In this document: positions 9,018-18,268 of the stretch, in pieces
Layout: each line of letters starts with the position of its first letter
Numbering within the stretch: the stretch's first letter is position 1
Source: Flexithrix dorotheae DSM 6795
GTDB taxonomy: Bacteria; Bacteroidota; Bacteroidia; Cytophagales; Flammeovirgaceae
Reading direction: 5' to 3'
Length of the DNA stretch: 64,000 nucleotides
Assembly: GCF_000379765.1 (NCBI RefSeq)
Contig: NZ_KB903430.1
Span: forward strand, 1 to 64,000
Position numbers and translations under genes: made by a program
Notes under the pieces: model-generated
Database searches by the model: none
What the model was told of the DNA's origin: nothing
The model's input: the letters and a program-made list of their open reading frames with translations, nothing else

Positions 9018-10085
9018 TTAATGATCCCATTCTGCTTCATCAAAAATCTTCCTGGTTTCACCTAGTTTACTTTCCACCTCATTCAAATTAACCAGGTTTT
9101 CTTTAAAATCTGAAAACTGAAAATCTTCACTCTCATTTAAGGCCGATGAAAGAGGAAAGCAATAAAGCTGGCGGGCAAATTTCAGGTTATTTTCCGGCTC
9201 CACCAAAAAGTTTAAAAAAGCGGCTGCTGCATCAGGATTATCACTAAATTTGATTACGCCACCTCCAATTACATTCATCAGGGCCCCTGCCTTTTCCTGA
9301 TCTGGAAGCACAAAGCCTATTTTCTCTGCCACGGAATTGTCAAAACTTTTTATAGGGTCTACCCTACTTTCCAATTCATTGGAATTGACAATAGCCACAT
9401 CTCCTTTCCCCGCCAGAATATCATTGATCAGGTCACCATCATTCCCAAAAGATTTCTTTGCCTTATTTTTATTTATATTTTCAACCCAGCTTTGCGTATT
9501 GTCAATTCCTGAAACCAAACTAAGTTCACTCAGGAAAACCTGATTGGAAATATTCACAGAAGGTTTCGTAAGAATTTTCCCATTCCATTGTGGCTCTGCC
9601 AAACTTTCATATGAATAGAGGATTTGAGGGTCAACTCTCTCATTCGAAAAGGCTATTCCATAAGCAAATTTGCACAAACCAAACCAATAATTTTCCTTAT
9701 CTCTAAGCTCCTGAGGAATTGCATCTGTTAAATCTGAATTTTCAATTTTTTGAAAAAGGCCTTTAGATTCCGCCCTAAACAAACGGCCTACATCCGGAAC
9801 AATTAATAAATCTGCAGGAGTCCCCTCTTCTTCAATAGCAAGCCGCTGAATAATCTGATCCGAACCTGCAGTTTTTATAGAAACAAGAATACCACTTTCT
9901 TTAGTGAATTCGTCAATCAGGGCTTTCTCAATTTCGAACCCCTTGTATGCGTAAACTATAATTTCCCCTTTCTTCTGAGTGCCCCCCTCCACAATTTCTT
10001 CCCGCTTTTTTTTAAATGTAAAATCACAGGCAGAAAATAAAAAAAACACAAACAAAACTAATACCTGAACAATTCTTTTCTTCAT
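9018..10085 (-). CDS. Lipoprotein of the iron(III) ABC transporter binding-protein family
   Basis: A periplasmic binding protein-like lipoprotein (lipobox FSAC, Cys20), 355 aa. The order of blocks follows FbpA/FutA-type ferric-binding proteins: IIVYAYKGFE near 42-52, DLLIVPDVGRL near 92, a W-x-G-K segment near 167 and GGGVIKFSDNPDAA near 274. However, the tyrosine pair that normally coordinates ferric iron (N-S-Y-Y) is replaced by N-S-N-E at 234-237, and the N-terminal Tyr/His ligand region is also different. No permease or ATPase gene is adjacent. I therefore trust the fold but not the ligand: it may bind another anion or metal, or act as an orphan sensor. Confidence 0.8.
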   Translation of the reverse strand: MKKRIVQVLVLFVFFLFSACDFTFKKKREEIVEGGTQKKGEIIVYAYKGFEIEKALIDEFTKESGILVSIKTAGSDQIIQRLAIEEEGTPADLLIVPDVGRLFRAESKGLFQKIENSDLTDAIPQELRDKENYWFGLCKFAYGIAFSNERVDPQILYSYESLAEPQWNGKILTKPSVNISNQVFLSELSLVSGIDNTQSWVENINKNKAKKSFGNDGDLINDILAGKGDVAIVNSNELESRVDPIKSFDNSVAEKIGFVLPDQEKAGALMNVIGGGVIKFSDNPDAAAAFLNFLVEPENNLKFARQLYCFPLSSALNESEDFQFSDFKENLVNLNEVESKLGETRKIFDEAEWDH

Positions 10086-10142
10086 AAAAAAATTACCCCC
10101 GTTTTAAATTAAGGTATTGAATGAAATGAATTTATTGAAAAA

Positions 10143-11642
10143 CTAATTAGAGTTACTCCCTCCAGAAAGGCCATGTTTTTCTCCTATTTCCAGTAGAAAT
10201 TCATATGCTTCTTCTTTTTCATTTTTTATTTTACCTTCAAGAATACTCTCCCGAATTTCGGTTTTAATTTCCCCAACCAATTTGGAAGGCTTTAGACCAA
10301 ACGTTTCCATAATAATCTCTCCGGTAATTACAGGCTGAAAATTTCTTATTTTATCCCTTTCTTCAACTTCCATCACTTTTTTCTCCAGCTTATTAAAGTT
10401 ACTCAAAAACTTTTTAACCTTTACCTGGTTTTTGGAAGTAATGTCTGCCCGACAAAGTTTCATTAAATCCTCTAAATCATCTCCGGCCTCATAAATCAAT
10501 CTTCTTATAGCAGAATCCGAAATAGAATCTTTCACCAAGGCAATTGGCCTCAAATGTAGCCTCACCAGTTTCTCCACATATTTCATCCGGTCATCCAAAG
10601 GCATTTTGAGTTTTTTAAAGATGGGTTTTACCATTCGTGCCCCCATATCTTCATGCCCGTGAAATGTCCAACCTGATTTTTTATGAAACCGCTTTGTCCT
10701 AGGTTTGGCAATATCATGTAATATGGCTGCCCATCTCAAATACAAATCATCGGTAGTTTCCGAAATATTATCCAGCACCTGCAGTGTATGAAAAAAATTG
10801 TCTTTATGGGACAAACCATCCCTCTTCTCCACTCCCTTCAACTCTAAAAACTCCGGGAAAATTAATTGTAATAAGCCACAATGGAAAAGTAACAAAAAAC
10901 CAAAAGAGGGTTTCTCTGCAAGAATAATTTTATTCAGCTCCACAATTATTCTTTCCATTGAAACAATCTTGATTCTTTCAGCACAATCCTGAATGGCCAT
11001 AAAAGAATCATGTTCAATGTCAAATTTTAATTGAGTGGCAAACCTGATGGCACGCATCATTCTCAATGGATCATCAGAATAGGTTACCTTTGGGTCAAGG
11101 GGAGTTTTGATCAGCTTTTCCTTAATGTGCTTTAGCCCTCCGAAAGGATCAATTAGATTTCCATAATCACCTTTATCCAGGCTAATTCCCATGGCATTAA
11201 TGGTAAAATCTCTCCTGTTTTGATCATCTTCAAGCGTACCATCTTCCACAATTGGTTTTCTGGATCCACGGTCATAAGACTCTTTTCTGGCCCCCACAAA
11301 TTCCACCTCAACCTCACCCGATTTGAGCATGGCCGTCCCAAAGTTTTTGAAAACCGTGACTTTCGAGGCTTTTCCGAGTTTTTCCGCTACAAGTTTAGCT
11401 AAAGCAATTCCACTACCTACACAAACAATATCAATGTCTTTGGATGGTCTTTTTAAAATTAAATCCCTTACGTAACCCCCTATCACATAGGCAGGAAATC
11501 CTAATTCCTTTGCACTTTCACTTATTACCTTGAAAACCGAAACCTTTTCTAATTGCTCCTTAAAATTCATCCTACTCATTTGAAATAAAATACCAGGAGA
11601 TATAAATTGACTTCCAGCCACTTCTATAGAGCTTGTAATCAA
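10143..11642 (-). CDS. CCA-adding tRNA nucleotidyltransferase / poly(A) polymerase family with HD domain
   Basis: A class II nucleotidyltransferase that builds or repairs the 3' CCA of tRNAs. The catalytic head has GGYVRD at 55-60, the DxD metal motif in KDIDIV around 68-73, RRDFTINAM, and the flexible DPLRMMRAIRFA block. A C-terminal HD domain carries ILHDIAKPRTKRF near residue 310, as in many Bacteroidota copies. The first 21 residues have no family character; ATG codons at residue 22 or 25 (about 11579 or 11570) are more likely true starts. It lies downstream of a 239-bp gap shared divergently with the prenyl synthase gene. Confidence 0.9.
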   Translation of the reverse strand: MITSSIEVAGSQFISPGILFQMSRMNFKEQLEKVSVFKVISESAKELGFPAYVIGGYVRDLILKRPSKDIDIVCVGSGIALAKLVAEKLGKASKVTVFKNFGTAMLKSGEVEVEFVGARKESYDRGSRKPIVEDGTLEDDQNRRDFTINAMGISLDKGDYGNLIDPFGGLKHIKEKLIKTPLDPKVTYSDDPLRMMRAIRFATQLKFDIEHDSFMAIQDCAERIKIVSMERIIVELNKIILAEKPSFGFLLLFHCGLLQLIFPEFLELKGVEKRDGLSHKDNFFHTLQVLDNISETTDDLYLRWAAILHDIAKPRTKRFHKKSGWTFHGHEDMGARMVKPIFKKLKMPLDDRMKYVEKLVRLHLRPIALVKDSISDSAIRRLIYEAGDDLEDLMKLCRADITSKNQVKVKKFLSNFNKLEKKVMEVEERDKIRNFQPVITGEIIMETFGLKPSKLVGEIKTEIRESILEGKIKNEKEEAYEFLLEIGEKHGLSGGSNSN

Positions 11643-11881
11643 TCTGATATATCCTCAAAAGCTTTCACTTAAAAAGACTTTTCAGGATATAATAAAATCT
11701 CCGGCTCCAAAATTATAAAGAAATTATATGGAATTGGGTAAAGGTTCAAGACAATTCTTAATGAAAGTTAACAGGTGGATCTTATTTAAATGTAAACAAA
11801 ATTTAATTTTCTAAATTTGAGTAGTGATTTTATATGTACTTTTGGTGCTTGATTTTTTGACAACCTTTTACTTTTTATTAC

Positions 11882-12859
11882 ATGTCATTTGATGTAACTC
11901 AGGTACAAAAACTAATAAATCATGAATTAACTCAACTAGAGTTAAGCAACCAACCACCGGAACTTTACGAACCAATTAGGTACATGTTTACAATAGGGGG
12001 GAAAAGAATGCGCCCTATATTGACATTGCTTGGATGTTATCTGTTTTCTGAAGATTATAAGACTGCGTTGGATCCTGCACTTGCTGTAGAGGTTTTCCAT
12101 AATTTTACTTTACTACATGACGATATCATGGACGATGCCCCTCTCAGGAGAGGTAAGCCCACGGTTTATAGCAAATGGAATAGCAATATTGCCATCTTGT
12201 CGGGAGATGTAATGTTTGTAAAAGCTTACGATCTTCTGATCAGGATGAAAGCTGAACTGGCTTACAAAGTTATTCCGCTATTTAATCAATGTGCCAAAGA
12301 GGTATGCGAAGGCCAACAGTTTGACATGAACTTCGAGAATATTGATCACATTTCAATTGAGGAATATATCAATATGATCAGATTAAAAACTGCAGTGCTG
12401 CTTGGTCTGAGCCTAAAAATTGGGGCATTAACTGGCGGAGCAAAAGATGATGAAGCCAATTTACTAAATGATTTTGGGGTAAATATTGGTATTGGATTTC
12501 AATTGAAAGATGATTTGCTTGATGTATTTGGAGATAAAGAGAAGTTTGGTAAAAAAGTAGGTGGAGATATCATTGCCAATAAAAAAACCTTTCTTTTGAT
12601 TACAGCTTTAGAAAAAAGTAAAGGGAAGGATTTGGAAAAGCTCCAATCATGGATAACGAAAAAAGATTTTGATCCGGGAAAAAAGGTTGAGGAAATAACA
12701 AATATTTACAATAAATATCACATCAAAGAGGACACTGAAAAAGCCATTAATGAATATTTTGGTAAGGCTTTTGACTCTTTGGAAAATCTAAAAATTAAGC
12801 CTGAAAAGAAGCAATATCTTATCAGTTTTACCAGGAACTTAATTGATAGAGAACAATAA
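11882..12859 (+). CDS. Polyprenyl (isoprenyl) diphosphate synthase
   Basis: A trans-prenyltransferase that condenses isopentenyl diphosphate units onto an allylic diphosphate. The first aspartate-rich motif is DDIMDD at 80-85, followed by LRRGKPT; the second is DDLLD in GFQLKDD near residue 207. GGKRMRP near 39-45 is the IPP-binding block. The 325-residue length fits a long-chain or geranylgeranyl-type synthase for the menaquinone side chain; chain length cannot be read with confidence. It is monocistronic, divergent from the nucleotidyltransferase. Confidence 0.92.
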   Translation: MSFDVTQVQKLINHELTQLELSNQPPELYEPIRYMFTIGGKRMRPILTLLGCYLFSEDYKTALDPALAVEVFHNFTLLHDDIMDDAPLRRGKPTVYSKWNSNIAILSGDVMFVKAYDLLIRMKAELAYKVIPLFNQCAKEVCEGQQFDMNFENIDHISIEEYINMIRLKTAVLLGLSLKIGALTGGAKDDEANLLNDFGVNIGIGFQLKDDLLDVFGDKEKFGKKVGGDIIANKKTFLLITALEKSKGKDLEKLQSWITKKDFDPGKKVEEITNIYNKYHIKEDTEKAINEYFGKAFDSLENLKIKPEKKQYLISFTRNLIDREQ

Positions 12860-13066
12860 CTTTTTACTGAGCCTTATTTTTTTTAAATTGAGGGCAGATT
12901 CGGAGAGCAAAAATCGGGTTAGTAAAAATATTCTCTTTTGAGTGAGTCCGGCATTTTTTACCAGATTGGCAATAAAAAGGCGAATAATTTTTAAACCCAG
13001 GGTCTGATCTTTAAGTAAGACACTGCATTAAACCTGATATCTAATAATTTTTAAAGTTCATTTTTT

Positions 13067-13849
13067 ATGATGCAAAACTTTACCTCTTTTCCGATTAAAC
13101 TTTTCACCTCAATTATCTTACTTTCGTGCATAGGATGTGGTCCCAGTGCCAATGAAAAGAAATTAAAAGATCAGGTTGAAACACTTGAATCCAAACTATC
13201 GGATTCGCAGGAATTTTCTGCAGTTTTGGTTTCCAAGCTCGATAAGGTAGATGTTTTAATCGATTCCATCAGGAAATCTGAAGAAATTATCGCTTTTAAC
13301 CTGGAAAAAGGAACAACCTACGAAGATCATATTGACAGGTTAAGAGGTCTTACTGCATTTGTAGAATATTCAAGGCAAAAAATAATTAAGGCTGAAAATG
13401 ATTTATTGGCTTCCAGTACTGAAAATCAGGCCCTTTTAACTTTAATCAGGAAACTCAAAAAAGAGCTAAATGAGAAAGATGAAATCATCAGCAGACTGAC
13501 AGAGCAAGTGGCTAAATATAAGGCTGAAAATGAAGACCTTATCAAATTAGTTGATTTTCAGAAAAGAGAAATTATTGACATGGAGCAGGAAATTAAAATG
13601 AAAATTTCCGCGCTTACCAAAGCCGAAAGAGATCTGGATGAATTAAAACAGGAAAAGCAAATGATAAAAGCAGATGCCTATTTTGACAAGGCTGAAGCAG
13701 CGGAGGAAATTGCCACAAAAATTAAGTTTGCCTCCAAAAAGAAGCTGGAAAATCTGAAAGAAGCCTATGAATTATATAAGCTTTCTTACAACGCTGGCAG
13801 ATTGGATGCAAAAGAAAAAATGGAGGAGTTGGAAAAGAAACTGAAATAA
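13067..13849 (+). CDS. Coiled-coil lipoprotein, function unknown
   Basis: A 260-residue lipoprotein with lipobox CIGC (Cys24). Almost the whole mature part is a predicted coiled coil: heptad-like Leu/Ile with abundant Glu and Lys from about 30 to 200, ending in a helical Lys/Glu tail. No catalytic domain is visible. It may act as a structural spacer or adaptor in the periplasm. It has its own terminator. Confidence 0.75.
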   Translation: MMQNFTSFPIKLFTSIILLSCIGCGPSANEKKLKDQVETLESKLSDSQEFSAVLVSKLDKVDVLIDSIRKSEEIIAFNLEKGTTYEDHIDRLRGLTAFVEYSRQKIIKAENDLLASSTENQALLTLIRKLKKELNEKDEIISRLTEQVAKYKAENEDLIKLVDFQKREIIDMEQEIKMKISALTKAERDLDELKQEKQMIKADAYFDKAEAAEEIATKIKFASKKKLENLKEAYELYKLSYNAGRLDAKEKMEELEKKLK

Positions 13850-13871
13850 AAAACGAACCCGATCAATATAA

Positions 13872-13899
13872 AAGGCTTGAAAAATTCAAGCCTTTTTTT
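13872..13899 (+). terminator. Terminator after the coiled-coil lipoprotein
   Basis: Stem AAGGCTTGAA (13872-13881) pairs with TTCAAGCCTT (13885-13894) around a three-base loop and is followed by T residues. Confidence 0.88.
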
Positions 13900-14047
13900 A
13901 TTTACAAATTTTCTGCATTCAATAATCCTTTCCCGAAAACGATACCGGACTTTTTCCTTCTTTTAATCTCAATTCCAGTTTATTCCCACAGAATATTTTT
14001 TTTAACTTGCCTTCAATGTACTATTAATTGATTATTACTGAAAAGAC

Positions 14048-15328
14048 ATGAGTAAAAATAACCTACTAATTAGCCTAATCACCTTAATTGCAACAGGGAT
14101 AGTGGCATGTTCTGGGCAAAAATCATCAGATAATGAATCCAGCTCAACAGCTATTATTGAAGTGAAAAACAATTTGGGAATCGACAGAAAGGATGAACAT
14201 TTGATTTTCAATAAACAGGATATTATAAAATATGCTGGAGAAATCCCCGAAGGTCAATTTCCTAAAATTTCAAAATCAGATGGACAACAGGTAGTAAGCC
14301 AATACGATGACCTGGATGGAGATGGTGAATGGGACGAATTGGCTATTTTAGTTGACTTAAAAGCCAAAACAAGTGAAAAACTGAATATTTCTTTTGTTCC
14401 TGAAAACGAACTTAGCACCTTCCCCAAAAGGGCAAATATTCATTTTGGAAAAAAATTGGATGGGGACACCACCTACACTAGCCTGACTCAGGAGACAAGG
14501 CCAAGGGATCATTTTAAAGGTAAGGAAACTGCAAAATACCAAATGGAGGGACCTGCCTGGGAAAATGATATTGTAGCATTCAGGCTTTATTTCGATCCCA
14601 GAAATGGAAAAGATATTTTTGGTAAAAGGACAAATGAAATGGTTCTAGAGCAGGTTGGGATAGAAGGAGAAAACTACCACAAACTGGCAGACTGGGGAAT
14701 GGATGTACTGAAAGTAGGCAATTCCCTTGGAGCTGGAGCCTTAGCCTTAAAAGATGGAGATAACTTGGTCAGACTAACCGGTTGCGAAGATGCTTACTTC
14801 CATCTTATTTCCGAGGGCCCTGTGAGAGCTATTCTCGACTTTGATTATAAAAAATGGCCTGTAGGTAACCAAACCTATGATTTAAAAGAAAGAATAACCA
14901 TTTGGGCCGGAAAGTATGGTTATGAAAGTTCTGTCACTATTCAGGGTTTGCCTGCAGGAAAAGAACTGGTAACTGGCATAGTAAATTTACAAAGTGATTC
15001 AGTCTATTTTGACAATGAAACCCCTGGTTTTATTTCACTTGCCACTCACGATAACCAAGCATATGATGAAGAAAAAATGGGCATGGCTATTATTGCTGCC
15101 AAATCAGACTTTATCTCTCATGAAATGGCACCTGAAGAAGGAGAAGGCATTACCCAGACTTTCTATGTAAGATTAAAAGCCACGGACAATACACCCACAA
15201 AATTTCACTTTTTGGTAGGATGGGAAATACAGGATGCTAAATTTGCTGAAAAGGATTATTTTCTGCAGGTAATTAATACCGAGAAAGAAAAACTAAATAG
15301 TCCTTTAGAGGTAACTCAGGCCATGTAA
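14048..15328 (+). CDS. DUF4861 family lipoprotein
   Basis: A 426-residue lipoprotein (lipobox IVAC, Cys21) that resembles the DUF4861 family, found in Bacteroidota carbohydrate-utilisation loci. Visible features are an acidic DDLDGDGEWDE segment near residue 97 that could bind calcium, then a beta-sandwich-like body with GPAWENDIVAFRLYFD and YDLKERITIW. Such proteins are expected at the cell surface or in the periplasm and are thought to act on sugars; the reaction is not something I can state. No SusC/SusD or glycoside hydrolase is adjacent. A strong terminator follows 42 bp after the stop. Confidence 0.8.
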   Translation: MSKNNLLISLITLIATGIVACSGQKSSDNESSSTAIIEVKNNLGIDRKDEHLIFNKQDIIKYAGEIPEGQFPKISKSDGQQVVSQYDDLDGDGEWDELAILVDLKAKTSEKLNISFVPENELSTFPKRANIHFGKKLDGDTTYTSLTQETRPRDHFKGKETAKYQMEGPAWENDIVAFRLYFDPRNGKDIFGKRTNEMVLEQVGIEGENYHKLADWGMDVLKVGNSLGAGALALKDGDNLVRLTGCEDAYFHLISEGPVRAILDFDYKKWPVGNQTYDLKERITIWAGKYGYESSVTIQGLPAGKELVTGIVNLQSDSVYFDNETPGFISLATHDNQAYDEEKMGMAIIAAKSDFISHEMAPEEGEGITQTFYVRLKATDNTPTKFHFLVGWEIQDAKFAEKDYFLQVINTEKEKLNSPLEVTQAM

Positions 15329-15370
15329 GGGCATATTTAAGCCTGGTTACTTTTATTTAGAATATAACCA

Positions 15371-15396
15371 AAGGGAGGTTTGGCCTCCCTTTTTTT
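15371..15396 (+). terminator. Terminator after the DUF4861 gene
   Basis: Stem AAGGGAGG (15371-15378) pairs with CCTCCCTT (15384-15391) and is followed by a T tract. The longest reading of the next gene would start inside this hairpin, which argues for a later start. Confidence 0.88.
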
Positions 15397-15406
15397 ACTT
15401 AATAAG

Positions 15407-16231
15407 TTGATTCGGGCATTCAGATTTTTAGTAAAAAGCAATTTATGGATGGCCCTTGCTGGTTGGTCGGGTACTTATATGACCTACTTTTTGGCTGAGC
15501 TTCCGGTTAATCCACATATTCCCCTTTTGGTAGGAATGGCAACTCTTGCCGATTACAACATCCCTCCTGTCCACCAAATTGGCTTAAAAAAAACGTTCCA
15601 GCTTGCCGGAATCCGCACACTACCGCAAATCAAAGTCCTGTTTTTTATTTTAAGCATACCTGTATCAGGGTTTTTATTAATTCAGTTAAATTTCGTTCAG
15701 GTCATCTTTTTCCTTCATTTAGGGATAATTTCCGTTTGGTATGCGCTTCCTATAAAGTTTTTAGGAAAATCACTTCCTCCCTTAAGGATGATTAATTTTC
15801 TAAAAATATTTCTAATTGTTTACGTTTGGGTAGGTTCCATTTATTTCCTGCCTCTACTTGGAGAAGTAGAAATTGGAAAAGGCGAAATTATAGGAGGCCT
15901 GGAAAGAGCGTTATTCTTTTTTGGCATTACACTCCCTTTCGATATCAGGGACTTTTACGTGGATCAGGAAGTGAATCTGAAAACCATTCCCCACAAAACC
16001 GGGTTTAAAAGAGCAAAAATTTTAGCTCTTGTTTCACTGATAGCCGGGCTTTCATTAGTTTTTTGGAATTATGATCCCCCGCTTCAAACAGGATTTATAA
16101 TTTCCTATCTGCTTACCATAGGAATTGTATTTGGAGCCAGCTTAGACAAAAGAGGGCTCTATTTTACAGGCCTGATTGATGGTACAATTATCATTCAAGC
16201 GGGATTGATTTACCTGGCTCTATTCATTTAA
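15407..16231 (+). CDS. UbiA-like multi-pass membrane protein
   Basis: The frame is open from TTG 15380, but that start is inside the upstream terminator; the TTG at 15407 (protein beginning M-I-R-A-F-R-F-L) is preferred. The product, about 274 aa, has roughly seven or eight hydrophobic helices. A D-x-x-D-x-x-x-D segment (DIRDFYVDQE near residue 190) followed by KTIPHKTG resembles the second aspartate-rich motif of UbiA prenyltransferases. The first motif is not clear: an ADYNIPP segment sits where NDxxD would be. It is probably a divergent UbiA-superfamily member conserved in Bacteroidota; the substrate is unknown. Confidence 0.7.
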   Translation: MIRAFRFLVKSNLWMALAGWSGTYMTYFLAELPVNPHIPLLVGMATLADYNIPPVHQIGLKKTFQLAGIRTLPQIKVLFFILSIPVSGFLLIQLNFVQVIFFLHLGIISVWYALPIKFLGKSLPPLRMINFLKIFLIVYVWVGSIYFLPLLGEVEIGKGEIIGGLERALFFFGITLPFDIRDFYVDQEVNLKTIPHKTGFKRAKILALVSLIAGLSLVFWNYDPPLQTGFIISYLLTIGIVFGASLDKRGLYFTGLIDGTIIIQAGLIYLALFI

Positions 16232-16237
16232 GACCAT

Positions 16238-16267
16238 AAAAAAAGGACAAATTTTCATTTATCCTTT
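16238..16267 (-). terminator. Probable terminator of the universal stress protein gene
   Basis: Arms 16242-16252 and 16257-16267 pair with one G-T wobble when read on the minus strand, and the A run at 16238-16244 gives the U tract on that strand. Confidence 0.55.
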
Positions 16268-16285
16268 CTTCTGCTCCACAAACCA

Positions 16286-17203
16286 TTACAGTTTGAATAA
16301 GGCATCCAGGAAACCCATATTTTTGGTTTTTTCTTTAACCAGAATTAAAGGCAACTGCCTGTTATAATTCAGCAATTTTTCGGCAGTGCTTCCTAATAAA
16401 ATAGAGGCCGCAGCAGTTCTTCCTTTCGATCCAACGGCAATGGCTCCAGCCTTTCTCCGCACCGCAAAATTGTAAATTTGCTCAGAAATTTTATTAGGTT
16501 TACCCAGGGTAAACTCACATGTGACTTCTACATTTCCGATGTCCAGGGTCCTTTTGAAATTTTCGAACATTTTCTCTGCATTCTCCTTCATTATTTCAGC
16601 AAATTCTTCATACGATTTTCCCAACCTTGAATACCCAGAAGGAACCGTATAAACATTTTGACAAATGATTCTCGCATTATCATGCTTTTTTGCCATAAAG
16701 GCTGCAAATTCTAAGGCCAATTTGGAATTTGCAGAAAAATCGATGGGTACCACTATCCTGCTTAAATTTGGAAGCACTTCAGGTACAAAAACTACTGTAC
16801 AGGGAGCTAACCTGGCTACTTTATTAGATACTAATCCTGCTCCTTCCAAACCAGTTTTCAGTCCTAAAACAACAATCTCAATATCTAATTCCTTGGCCAA
16901 CTGAAGAATTACTTTGTCGGGTTTTCCCTCTTTTACCAGAATCTCAATTTTACTTTTTTCTTCTTCCGAAAAGTACTCATCCAGCATTCCTTCTATCTTT
17001 TCTTCAATAGATTCGTCAAGCGGTTTTATCAAATCCGGATATTGCGCTACCAATTCTTCAGGCAAATCCAATTCCTTGGCCACATGTAAAAAATAAATTT
17101 TATCTAAATCAACCGCCTTATTCACAAAACTGGCAAACTCCATCATTACCTCATCCATTTCGGACAGGTCCATCGTAATTAATAAATCCTTTATCTGGTA
17201 CAT
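16286..17203 (-). CDS. Universal stress protein with two Usp domains
   Basis: A 305-residue tandem Usp protein. The first domain (about 1-145) starts YQIKDLLITMDLS and ends in VVFVPE; the second (about 146-300) starts NLSRIVVPIDFS. The C-terminal GSKGRTAAASILLGST matches the G-x2-G-x9-G-(S/T) ATP-binding motif of UspA-type nucleotide binders. The first domain's equivalent is degenerate, as is usual for tandem Usp proteins. Cytoplasmic stress function is inferred from the family. Confidence 0.92.
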   Translation of the reverse strand: MYQIKDLLITMDLSEMDEVMMEFASFVNKAVDLDKIYFLHVAKELDLPEELVAQYPDLIKPLDESIEEKIEGMLDEYFSEEEKSKIEILVKEGKPDKVILQLAKELDIEIVVLGLKTGLEGAGLVSNKVARLAPCTVVFVPEVLPNLSRIVVPIDFSANSKLALEFAAFMAKKHDNARIICQNVYTVPSGYSRLGKSYEEFAEIMKENAEKMFENFKRTLDIGNVEVTCEFTLGKPNKISEQIYNFAVRRKAGAIAVGSKGRTAAASILLGSTAEKLLNYNRQLPLILVKEKTKNMGFLDALFKL

Positions 17204-17349
17204 ATGTTAATTTTATTTTGAAACTAAAATCTGCCCGAACACCTTTTTAGTGGAGAAAATTAATTTGTATAATCTTCACTCCAAAAATTTTTCAAAAACA
17301 GATTTTGAAAATTAGTCATTCCATTTATAAAATAAAATTCCTGACAATT

Positions 17350-18252
17350 TTATTCTGTCACCTTCTGTGAATAGCCCATTCTAAACTCTTCCGGGCTCAT
17401 TCCAGTCCCTTTCCTGAAAAACCTGCTAAAATAAGATGCATCTTTAAACTTAAGGGAAAAGGCAATATCGGTTATGCATTTATTAGAGTTATACAAAAGT
17501 CTTTTCGCTTCCAAAAGTACCCTGTCATTGATAATTTCCTTGGCGTGCTTCCCTTCTGCCTTTTTGCACAAGGCATTCAGATAATTTGGGGAAATATGGA
17601 GCATGTCTGCGTAATCTGCCACAGCTCTTATTTGTCTGAAATTTTTTTGCACCAAAATATCAAAATTTCTGATGGCCTGATACGCATACTGGGCATGTTG
17701 CTGGGGATTTCCTTTAAAGTTTTGCTGAAGTTTATATAACAAAACATTTAAATAAGACCATAAAATTTTATCCTGGTGTTGGTCAGAAGGATGAGCAAAT
17801 TCCTTATCCAGTGTTAGAAACAAATTTTCAAACACCTTAACCTTGCTATCATCTCTTAACCGCAAGGTAGGTAGTAAATAGCTCGAGTGAAAAAAGGAAA
17901 AATCAAATACACTTACATCCGAACTCCACAAATCGTAAAAATCCCGGGTAAAAAAAACTGTAAAGCCTTCCACATTTTCGGATAGTTCCCAGCATTGAAT
18001 CTGCCCTTCTGAAATAAAATAAAAAGTATTTGACTGAATGGGATATCTGGTAAAGTCAATAGTCTGGTAGCCGGAACCCTGTTTAATAAAAAGAATCTCA
18101 TAAAACATATTTCTATGAGGAGATTCCAACATTTTCTTTTGGTATAAATTATTATTAAGCCTTTGAATGTGAATGCCAAAGGCCGGTCTGGAAGAATCGC
18201 TTGCATTAAGACCAATATTTAAGGGAGGGATATCCTTGTAAACCTTTTCCAT
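17350..18252 (-). CDS. AraC-family transcriptional regulator
   Basis: A 300-residue regulator with an N-terminal cupin-like sensing domain (about 40-150; PHRNMFYEILFIKQGSG is a typical metal-free ligand-binding start) and a C-terminal double helix-turn-helix (about 195-295). The second recognition unit contains DIAFSLKFKDASYFSRFFRK followed by GMSPEEFR. It starts 16 bp after the SUMF1-fold lipoprotein gene on the same strand, so the two are probably co-transcribed. The effector is unknown. Confidence 0.93.
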   Translation of the reverse strand: MEKVYKDIPPLNIGLNASDSSRPAFGIHIQRLNNNLYQKKMLESPHRNMFYEILFIKQGSGYQTIDFTRYPIQSNTFYFISEGQIQCWELSENVEGFTVFFTRDFYDLWSSDVSVFDFSFFHSSYLLPTLRLRDDSKVKVFENLFLTLDKEFAHPSDQHQDKILWSYLNVLLYKLQQNFKGNPQQHAQYAYQAIRNFDILVQKNFRQIRAVADYADMLHISPNYLNALCKKAEGKHAKEIINDRVLLEAKRLLYNSNKCITDIAFSLKFKDASYFSRFFRKGTGMSPEEFRMGYSQKVTE

Positions 18253-18268
18253 ACCTAAAGATACGATT

